DNA from: Deltaproteobacteria bacterium
GTDB lineage: Bacteria; Myxococcota_A; Polyangia; HGW-17; SLPX01
DNA: 17,354 nt
Reading direction: 5' to 3'
Assembly (NCBI GenBank): GCA_011390535.1
Contig: JAABSF010000010.1
Location: forward strand, 1-17,354
The notes beneath the pieces are model-generated. The model was given only the letters and a program-made list of their open reading frames with translations. It searched no databases and was not told where the DNA came from. The translations under genes and the position numbers were made by a program. Position 1 is the first letter of the stretch, and each line of letters starts with the position of its first letter. Positions 7,140-12,409 of this stretch are shown in pieces.

Positions 7140-8243
7140 TTAGAGGTTGAACCCCAAGTTAATCATTACGAAGTGGTTCCAGACATTGCTTTTGTCCGGA
7201 GATCCACCCTCGGCGTTCGGATTTTGGACCTGCCGCATCATAGACACGGTCGTCCCCCACTGGATACCGAGCGACACAACCTCATGAGGCCAGAATTTGA
7301 CCCCCAGATTGGCCGCCCACAGCGGATGATACGCCACACGGCCTTCCACCCCACGAATGAGATAGTCGGCGTTTTGCAGCGTAACCGCGTCGTCGTGAGT
7401 AAAAATACGCACTCCAAAGCCGGTCGAAGCCTCGGCGGCAAACCAACTCACCGGTCGCAGCCGAAACAGGAACATAGCCAGCGCGTCGAACTCGTGCGCC
7501 ATCACATCCGAGTTCTGAGCCAAGCCAATGACTTCCTGCTCGTAGTAATGCCAGGACATGCGTCCGGACAGCCCAAGCTGAACCATCCCCTTGGAAGCGA
7601 ACTTCCCGAGGATGGCGTTTACGCCCAGAGCCATTCCGTAACCTTCATGACCCGGTGACTCCAGAGAAATCATGGGAGAGAGCACCAGCTCCACATCCCT
7701 TTTACCTCCGTTGGCATGAGCCTTGTTGGCAGTATTTTTCGCTTCCGCGGCGTCACGCGTGGCTTTAGCAGACTCTGCTTTCGCCGTGTCAGCCTTTTTA
7801 AGTGCCTTATTGGCAAGGTGTGCCGCCGTGTCAGCATCGGCCACCACGTGAATCCGAATTTCCCAGGCTTTGGAGCCCGAATAAACCCGAATCACCTCGG
7901 TTTTCCCGATGTCTGACGAATTCGTGGTCCAGAAGTACACCCTATACCCCACCGACACGTTCGTCGAAAGGGAAAGGTCTTCTTTCTCCACTGTAAAGCG
8001 AACAGAAGTCTGCCCGCTCATCTTTACACGAGGCTTTCCGCACGGTGCGTTAAACCATATGGTCGCAGATGCTCGAAGAGGCATGATTACCTCTTTACGA
8101 ACAGGCCAACCGGGAAATCTGGCTTCCCCTCCGCTGCCCTTGTAGAGCAGACAGGCGTTGTCGGTTTTAGCATAAGCGTTACCGCTCCATGCTGTTATTA
8201 CTACCATGCTCACAATGAGCGTTACTAAACTGTACCATTTCAT
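7140..8243 (-). CDS. Exported protein with Ala-rich coil and probable C-terminal outer-membrane beta-barrel (367 aa)
   Basis: The frame is open to 8297, but the start at 8241-8243 has a perfect AAAGGAGG five bases upstream and gives a clear signal peptide with cleavage after NAYA (residue 25). Residues 26-134 are beta-rich with Cys31 and Cys68 as a possible disulfide. Residues 135-178 are an Ala/Lys/Asp-rich helix (KALKKADTAKAESAKATRDA), likely a coiled coil. Residues 182-367 alternate hydrophobic and polar residues in strand-like stretches (YGMALGVNAIL, GMVQLGLSGRMSWHYY, AAEASTGFGVRIF, VVSLGIQWGTTVSM) and end HFVMINLGFNL, as in outer-membrane barrels, although the last residue is Leu, not Phe. 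It is the first gene of the operon with the giant repeat lipoprotein, so it may anchor or export it. No named family recognised. Confidence 0.8.
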   Translation of the reverse strand: MKWYSLVTLIVSMVVITAWSGNAYAKTDNACLLYKGSGGEARFPGWPVRKEVIMPLRASATIWFNAPCGKPRVKMSGQTSVRFTVEKEDLSLSTNVSVGYRVYFWTTNSSDIGKTEVIRVYSGSKAWEIRIHVVADADTAAHLANKALKKADTAKAESAKATRDAAEAKNTANKAHANGGKRDVELVLSPMISLESPGHEGYGMALGVNAILGKFASKGMVQLGLSGRMSWHYYEQEVIGLAQNSDVMAHEFDALAMFLFRLRPVSWFAAEASTGFGVRIFTHDDAVTLQNADYLIRGVEGRVAYHPLWAANLGVKFWPHEVVSLGIQWGTTVSMMRQVQNPNAEGGSPDKSNVWNHFVMINLGFNL

Positions 8244-8552
8244 GGTGTCCTCCTTTGGCTTAAAAAAGCCGTTGTGTTTAAAAAAAACAGTGTGCAAAAA
8301 CTTACCTCTCTACAAAGCGACTAAATTTCTTCTCCTTTCTTGCAAGCCTCTTTTATAGAGAGGGTGATTATTGATTAAAATTACTTTTACTTATTGTTCG
8401 CAACTAATTGTCAGAGATCGCAACTGTTCCGCTTATGATAGCCTATAACTAGCAGATAAAATCGCTAAGAAAACCTGGATTTCCAGACTTTCATTAGTCT
8501 CGATTTTTATCTTTTCAAAGCCATATTTTGCCAATCATAACAAAAACAATTG
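8244..8552 (-). promoter_or_regulatory. Long structured 5' leader of the beta-barrel/repeat-protein operon
   Basis: About 310 nt from the predicted transcription start to the ATG, AT-rich, with no supported gene. From 5' to 3' on the transcript it contains: small adjacent hairpins AGACT/AGTCT (8485-8489/8496-8500) and CTGGA/TCCAG (8475-8479/8482-8486); two direct copies of AGTTGCGA 20 nt apart (8418-8425 and 8398-8405), one inside a 15-nt element complementary to the operon's post-stop region; the shared leader element CTACAAAGCGA (8310-8320, plus-strand reading); and a GGCTT/AAGCC hairpin (8258-8271) directly before the Shine-Dalgarno. Confidence 0.5.
8396..8410. repeat. 15-nt element, leader copy (inverted relative to 1807-1821)
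   Basis: GTTCGCAACTAATTG on the plus strand is the exact reverse complement of 1807-1821. In the operon transcript the leader copy and the post-stop copy are complementary and could pair over 15 bp. Confidence 0.6.
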
Positions 8553-8558
8553 GAGTGA

Positions 8559-8587
8559 ATCATAATAGATTCTAGCTATTTTGTCAA
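8559..8587 (-). promoter_or_regulatory. Sigma-70 promoter of the beta-barrel/repeat-protein operon
   Basis: On the minus strand: TTGACA (8582-8587), 17-nt spacer, TATGAT (8559-8564). The -35 is a perfect consensus and the -10 is one base off. A 9-bp palindrome TAGATTCTA (8566-8574) lies in the spacer. The -35 flank CTTGACAAAA matches that of the promoter at 1627-1655. Confidence 0.75.
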
Positions 8588-8665
8588 GCTTTAACCTCCT
8601 TATTAAAGAAGTGACTATGATTAAACAGCCACTATATAAAATCCATATAAAGCAATTGCATTACA
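8588..8665. other. AT-rich gap between the two halves of the window; no terminator seen
   Basis: This short gap separates the csaB-like stop codon from the promoter of the exported-protein operon. It holds a weak inverted repeat CTTTAA/TTAAAG but no stem with a U-tract, so nothing obvious stops csaB transcription from running into the next operon. If the contig is chimeric, the join would most easily lie here. Confidence 0.3.
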
Positions 8666-9835
8666 CTATTTGAAGACTTTTAACAATTGCTTTCGAGCAC
8701 AAGCAACCGCTTTATACTTATAGTCGTCAACCGCACTATGAAAGATCTGTTTTTCACTCAACAACCTTTTTACTTTCTTTTGCAAGGCCCCTTGAGTATC
8801 AAACTCTTTTTTATGCAAACAATACCGGCTTATCTTTAAATCATGCATCATATTACTCACTTTTGGAGAATATGATATCCCGACACACGGCGTGTCGGTA
8901 ATCACAGAAAACAAAAGTGAATGAAGACGAACACCAATAACAAATTCAGCCCCCTCAAAACATGCCAAAAGTGTATCAATTTCATCATGATATTGTTGAA
9001 CAACATTTTTTTTCAAACCCGCCTTTTGTACTATTTTTTTATTCAAAACAGCTTGATCATTTTCTTTGTACAGCTGAAATGGAATAAATACAGGTTGCAA
9101 CTTGTATTCCTTTATTATTCGACCTACCTCTTGTACTATTTTTTTATTCATTTTCCCTAGTTTTTTGTCCCACCCTCGAAAAGTGACGATAAAGTATTTT
9201 TTTTTCTTTTTTTGTACTATTTTTTTATTCAGTATATTATGCGGCATTATTTTTTTGTAATCAAGTGTCAATGCAAGGTCACACAGAACATATATTTTTT
9301 CTTGAACTCCACATTCTATTAACACTTTTTTTGAGGCATTGTCCCGTACTGCAATATATGATGCTTTATTAAAAATCTTTTTTACAATCCGGCGACTTAT
9401 ACCAAATCGGAGCGGTCCAACACTCTGCCCTACAATGTAAAGCGGTTTTTTATACCATAAAGCAAATAATGCCTGTAAACCCCACAGAAAAATTGCCGCA
9501 ATTTTTTCATCGGTGAATAAGCCTCCTCCCCCTAAAACAAAGCGATCACAAGTTTTAATAGCCTGAAGTGTACTTTTAAGCTCATTTTGCACTATTCCTC
9601 TCCATAATGAACGAAACCCGGCCGGAACCAAATAAGCGGTTTTTATCTCCTTATCTTTGAAATATCGCTTATAAAAAGCCTTTGAGCGTTTTTTATCATA
9701 ACTTAAAACGGTTATTTGATGATCCTTATTGACTTCCCTGAGGGTTTGAATCAAGGCCAATCCTATCGATTCATCTCCAATATTAGTCGCGCCATAATGC
9801 CCGCAAATAACATATTTTTTCGGTTTTTCATCCAT
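8666..9835 (-). CDS. csaB: Polysaccharide pyruvyl transferase family protein, CsaB-like (389 aa)
   Basis: CsaB-type enzymes transfer a pyruvyl group from phosphoenolpyruvate to sugars of cell-wall polysaccharides, which in monoderms serve as anchors for S-layer proteins. Family marks are present in order: an N-terminal loop CGHYGATNIGDES near residue 11; VLGGGGLFTDE near 100; GQSVGPLRFG; AVRDNASKKVL; VTFRGWD; PVFIPFQ; and GVRLHSLLFSV...PCVGISYSPKV near 305-330. Length is normal for the family. The start overlaps the rnhB stop by 8 nt and has no Shine-Dalgarno, so translational coupling is likely. Odd points: three exact in-frame copies of a 20-nt repeat, each encoding NKKIVQ, and a KKKKK tract from A-runs, all in the middle of the protein. 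The family assignment is firm; the exact substrate and the symbol are less so. Confidence 0.8.
   Translation of the reverse strand: MDEKPKKYVICGHYGATNIGDESIGLALIQTLREVNKDHQITVLSYDKKRSKAFYKRYFKDKEIKTAYLVPAGFRSLWRGIVQNELKSTLQAIKTCDRFVLGGGGLFTDEKIAAIFLWGLQALFALWYKKPLYIVGQSVGPLRFGISRRIVKKIFNKASYIAVRDNASKKVLIECGVQEKIYVLCDLALTLDYKKIMPHNILNKKIVQKKKKKYFIVTFRGWDKKLGKMNKKIVQEVGRIIKEYKLQPVFIPFQLYKENDQAVLNKKIVQKAGLKKNVVQQYHDEIDTLLACFEGAEFVIGVRLHSLLFSVITDTPCVGISYSPKVSNMMHDLKISRYCLHKKEFDTQGALQKKVKRLLSEKQIFHSAVDDYKYKAVACARKQLLKVFK
9026..9231 (-). repeat. Three exact 20-nt in-frame repeats inside the csaB-like gene
   Basis: TTGTACTATTTTTTTATTCA (plus strand) occurs at 9026-9045, 9131-9150 and 9212-9231. Distances of 105 and 81 nt are multiples of three, so each copy is read as NKKIVQ. 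Flanking bases differ, so these are three discrete copies and not one tandem array. Confidence 0.9.
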
Positions 9836-10433
9836 TCAAAAGCATATTAACAGGCTTGAAACTGTGCCTATGAATGGCACAACAACCGTATTTTAACAAA
9901 TTTTGCCTATGTTGTCGTGTTCCATACCCCTTATGCTGTGCAAAACCATACTCCGGGTAAATTCTGCCATAACAGTCCATAAGAGCGTCTCTTGTAACTT
10001 TAGCAACAACTGATGCGGCAGCAATAGAACGAACCTTTCTATCCCCCTTTTTAATCGTTCTATACCTGCATGGCAACGAATAACTCCCTATACCATCAAG
10101 TAAAATAAAATCCGGCTGTCTAGACAACCCCTCTACCGCTTTTATGTAAGACATGTTTAGGGCTTTTGTCAATCCAGCCTTGTCTACTATTGTTGATGGA
10201 ATTACTCCAACCCCAACAATGGCTTTTTTTAAAATAACACCAAATAGTTTCTCTCGTTGTTGCAATGATAACAATTTTGAATCGTTAAGCCCGGGAAGCC
10301 GTGTATAAGCGGGCAATATAACCGCAGCGGAAACAAGCGGGCCGGCCCATGGCCCTCTCCCCGCTTCATCGATTCCCGCAATATTAGAAAAACCATCCTT
10401 TCGCAGTTCTACCTCAAAAGGAGTGTTTTTCAT
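9828..10433 (-). CDS. rnhB: Ribonuclease HII
   Basis: RNase HII cleaves RNA in RNA-DNA hybrids, including single ribonucleotides left in DNA. The family motifs are complete: GIDEAGRGPWAGPLV (metal-binding Asp22 and Glu23), LNDSKLL...RE, ILLDGIGSY (third acidic residue), AAASVVAKVTRDALMD (fourth acidic residue), and YGFAQHKGYGTRQH...IHRHSF. Length 201 aa is typical. The ATG lies 11 nt after the rplS stop, the common rplS-rnhB gene order, and no Shine-Dalgarno is present. The 3' end overlaps the csaB-like gene. An upstream ATG in the gap is out of frame. Confidence 0.95.
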   Translation of the reverse strand: MKNTPFEVELRKDGFSNIAGIDEAGRGPWAGPLVSAAVILPAYTRLPGLNDSKLLSLQQREKLFGVILKKAIVGVGVIPSTIVDKAGLTKALNMSYIKAVEGLSRQPDFILLDGIGSYSLPCRYRTIKKGDRKVRSIAAASVVAKVTRDALMDCYGRIYPEYGFAQHKGYGTRQHRQNLLKYGCCAIHRHSFKPVNMLLNG

Positions 10434-10444
10434 ACAGGCATATA

Positions 10445-10996
10445 TTAATCTTTTTTCTCCTCTTTGTTTTCCTCAGGCTTTTCTTCAGCCGGTTTTTCTT
10501 CAGAATCTTTTGCGGTTTTGGTGTCACTACTCGTCTCTTCGGCCTTTGTCTCTTCGGCCTTTGCAGGTTTTTCTTCAACCTTCTCTTCAACTTCTTGTTC
10601 TTCTTGCCCAATTCCTTCAATTTCTTCCATTTTCACTTCGCTTTCAGTCAAATGTTTTTCTTTTAAACGAGCTGACTTACCTGATCTTTTTCTCATATAG
10701 TAAAGCTTTGAACGTCTAATATCAGATGATTTGGTAACCTTGATTTTTGTAATATTTGTTGAATATAAAGGAAATATCTTTTCAACACCAACGCCATCTA
10801 CTATTTTACGAACCGTAAAAGTTTTATCCGGTCCTGAACCTGAATTGATAGCTATAACAAGACCTTCAAAGATCTGTATGCGTTCTTTATTCCCTTCTTT
10901 TATTCGTTGATGAACTTTAACCGTACTGCCCGGTTTAATCACCGGTACTTTTTTCATAAATTTTTTCCCAACGTTTTTTACTAGTTGCATATTCAT
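10445..10996 (-). CDS. rplS: 50S ribosomal protein L19 with long charged C-terminal tail
   Basis: The first about 115 residues are a typical L19 (VIKPGSTVKVHQRIKEGNKERIQIFEGLVIAI; KIFPLYSTNITKIKV; RRSKLYYMRKRSGKSARLKE), a large-subunit protein near the interface with the small subunit. A further tail of about 65 residues is almost only Glu, Lys, Ala, Pro and Ser/Thr (VEEKVEEKPAKAEETKAEET...), and is probably disordered. The frame could start with TTG at 11002, ATG at 10996 or ATG at 10990. I chose 10996, with low certainty, because no Shine-Dalgarno marks any of them. It has its own promoter at 11044-11072 and leads the rplS-rnhB-csaB unit. Charged tails on ribosomal proteins are known to me from some candidate phyla genomes. 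Confidence 0.93.
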   Translation of the reverse strand: MNMQLVKNVGKKFMKKVPVIKPGSTVKVHQRIKEGNKERIQIFEGLVIAINSGSGPDKTFTVRKIVDGVGVEKIFPLYSTNITKIKVTKSSDIRRSKLYYMRKRSGKSARLKEKHLTESEVKMEEIEGIGQEEQEVEEKVEEKPAKAEETKAEETSSDTKTAKDSEEKPAEEKPEENKEEKKD

Positions 10997-11017
10997 AATC
11001 AATTGTTTTTAAACAAG

Positions 11018-11050
11018 GTATAATCTATTTAAACAGCGTTCGGATTATAC
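11018..11050. promoter_or_regulatory. Inverted repeat GTATAATC/GATTATAC at the rplS promoter
   Basis: Perfect 8-bp arms at 11018-11025 and 11043-11050 with a 17-nt centre. The upstream arm contains the rplS -10 hexamer and the downstream arm lies in the untranslated leader. It could be an operator or a leader hairpin, or simply reflect two AT-rich -10-like words. Confidence 0.35.
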
Positions 11051-11072
11051 AAATCTGTCGCATAGAAATCAA
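11044..11072 (-). promoter_or_regulatory. Sigma-70 promoter of rplS-rnhB-csaB
   Basis: On the minus strand: TTGATT (11067-11072), 17-nt spacer, perfect TATAAT (11044-11049). Predicted leader of about 40 nt before the rplS ATG. It lies in the gap after the winged-helix gene. Confidence 0.75.
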
Positions 11073-11089
11073 GCTCTTTTTCAGGCCTT

Positions 11090-11656
11090 TTAAGCCGGTA
11101 TAAACTTCTCAAGCTTGTTCACAGCAATAATGTTATCCGAATCCGTCAAAATTGAATGAATAAACTGATCTTTACATTTTATTCTATAAAGAAAGTCGTC
11201 TTTTGTCAGAATACTGAAGCGAATAGGTTTCTCGGTCTCTATTTCGGCATTAAGAAATTCTTGTAATTTCTGTTTATCAACAGTTCCCACCAGCAAAAGA
11301 TCAACCGGAGATGGTTTGTCTACAAACACTCCCAGCAAAGCCAAAAAATCCACATCACCGAACTTTGTTATTTTCTTCACAAGATCATCTTTGCCGCTCA
11401 TAGCCTTAACAATAATATTTTTCAGATCTTGAAAAGCAACGAACTGCTTATTTATAAAGTAGTACTTTTTCCTACTTTTGGTTTTCGTTTTCAGTAACCC
11501 TAATTTTCTCAAATTAGTGAGCTCGCGTCTAATAGAATTAATTTGTTCATCGAGCTTACGAGTCAACTCTCGAATATAGTATTCCTCCTCGGGATTGAGC
11601 AAGAACAGCGTCAACAATTTTATTCGAGTGTTCGAAGTAAACAATCGTTTAAGCAT
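11090..11656 (-). CDS. Winged-helix DNA-binding protein with degenerate nucleotidyltransferase-like domain (188 aa)
   Basis: Residues 1-70 form a winged-helix domain (RIKLLTLFLLNPEEEYYIRELTRKL; INSIRRELTNLRKLGLLKTK; KKYYFINKQF). Residues about 100-188 resemble the nucleotidyltransferase fold that often follows such HTH domains in archaea and candidate phyla (SPVDLLLVGTVDKQKLQEFL; IRFSILTKDDFLYRIKCKDQFIHSIL; NIIAV). The catalytic GS...SDxD signature is absent (LLGVFVDKPSPVDLL), so it is probably not an active transferase. Most likely a transcription regulator. TGTACA sites overlap its promoter, so autoregulation is possible. Next gene downstream is rplS, 93 nt away, with its own promoter. Confidence 0.8.
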   Translation of the reverse strand: MLKRLFTSNTRIKLLTLFLLNPEEEYYIRELTRKLDEQINSIRRELTNLRKLGLLKTKTKSRKKYYFINKQFVAFQDLKNIIVKAMSGKDDLVKKITKFGDVDFLALLGVFVDKPSPVDLLLVGTVDKQKLQEFLNAEIETEKPIRFSILTKDDFLYRIKCKDQFIHSILTDSDNIIAVNKLEKFIPA

Positions 11657-11697
11657 TTTTTCCGAATTTTAGAAAAGCCTTGAATTTGTACACAATA

Positions 11698-11725
11698 TTT
11701 ATACAGCATGAGATTAAATGTACAA
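11698..11725 (-). promoter_or_regulatory. Candidate promoter of the winged-helix gene, overlapping TGTACA sites
   Basis: On the minus strand: TTGTAC (11720-11725), 16-nt spacer, TATAAA (11698-11703), giving a leader of about 35 nt. One TGTACA overlaps the -35 and another the start point, the usual layout for a repressor site. Confidence 0.5.
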
Positions 11726-12069
11726 GTTTTTTTAACAAAATAAACTAGTCATATTTTTAATTTATTTTATAATATCAAAACTAATTTGTGCGACCATTTG
11801 TAATGCAGCTTAACGGTTTCAACAAAAGGCTTTAACGAATTGCTGCGCAATTTTTTTATTCATTTATTTATACAACATCTCACGCCTCTGTAAATGCCTA
11901 GCCGCCAATTAACGCTGAATAATTTTTTTGTTCAGATGACTATTAATCTATCAATTTTGTACAAAAAAATATTCTAGACTTTACTTTGTACAGGTAGGTG
12001 AATGTATCTTATATGGGTAGACGTTTTTTCCCTATTTTAAATTACCACCAATAACCTTTTTATTTTTAT
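11726..12069. other. AT-rich intergenic stretch with no supported gene
   Basis: About 340 nt between the winged-helix promoter and the terminator of the LapA-like gene. It contains two TGTACA sites, an imperfect palindrome TGAATAA/TTGTTCA (11917-11935 region) and the plus-strand hairpin at 11838-11857. The longest ORFs are under 30 codons without ribosome binding sites. No tRNA or known RNA fold recognised. Confidence 0.5.
11838..11857 (+). terminator. Terminator-like hairpin without an upstream gene
   Basis: AATTGC/GCAATT stem (loop TGC) followed by a T run on the plus strand. The stem is short and mostly A-T. No plus-strand gene precedes it. A TATAAT at 11768-11773 has no good -35, so a small plus-strand RNA ending here is only a possibility. 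Confidence 0.25.
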
Positions 12070-12096
12070 AAAAAAAGAGTGAGCGTTTGCTCACCC
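12070..12096 (-). terminator. Rho-independent terminator of the tig-LapA-like operon
   Basis: On the minus strand: GGGTGAGC-AAAC-GCTCACTC, an 8-bp stem with one G-U pair, followed at once by a U run. It starts about 27 nt after the stop codon of the LapA-like gene. Confidence 0.9.
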
Positions 12097-12122
12097 TTGA
12101 TTGTATGTTTTTACTTCCGTAT

Positions 12123-12371
12123 TTAGAACTCTTCGTCATCTTCTTCGTTCGATATAAAACTCATAATTAATCCCATATACAACATACCTGTTATAATTCC
12201 AACCAATGAAACCGCAAAAACCAAAAAAGTTGGTGAAGTTGCAGAATCCGCTTCGTAGAAGAAAAAAGTAACAAAATTACACTGAGCTTGAATATTCTGA
12301 AACGCAATAACCAGAATTATAATTGTAAGAACAATTGATCCGGAAAGAAAAAATGTTCGTAAATTTCGCAT
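12123..12371 (-). CDS. Small membrane protein, LapA (DUF1049)-like, 82 aa
   Basis: Two transmembrane segments (residues about 8-27 and 47-72) are separated by a short loop containing FQNIQAQCNFVTFFFYEADSATSP. The end is an acidic cytoplasmic tail (NEEDDEEF). The pattern of first helix, AFQN...V..FFF, then a second helix with G..TGMLYMG fits the LapA/DUF1049 family, whose proteobacterial member works with YciM/LapB in envelope homeostasis. In a bacterium without lipopolysaccharide the role is unknown. It lies 38 nt downstream of tig, with no Shine-Dalgarno, and is followed by a strong terminator, so it is the last gene of the tig operon. Family call moderate. Confidence 0.75.
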   Translation of the reverse strand: MRNLRTFFLSGSIVLTIIILVIAFQNIQAQCNFVTFFFYEADSATSPTFLVFAVSLVGIITGMLYMGLIMSFISNEEDDEEF

Positions 12372-12409
12372 ATTTGTGTTGATTAAGCTTTAACCTACAA
12401 TTAATTATA

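Larger units (their letters stand above)
11687..11992. repeat. Four TGTACA sites in the intergenic region upstream of the winged-helix gene
   Basis: Copies at 11687-11692, 11719-11724, 11958-11963 and 11987-11992. They form two pairs with spacings of 32 and 29 bp, about three helical turns. The first pair sits at the +1 and the -35 of the winged-helix gene's predicted promoter. The palindromic hexamer in an otherwise AT-rich stretch is more frequent than expected by eye. Confidence 0.5.

Noticed and set aside
8244..8297. Upstream in-frame extension of the beta-barrel gene
   Set aside because: The internal ATG follows a perfect AAAGGAGG and begins a clean signal peptide; the extension does not.
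11893..11976. 27-codon plus-strand ORF in the intergenic region
   Set aside because: No ribosome binding site, AT-rich noise composition, and overlaps a TGTACA site.
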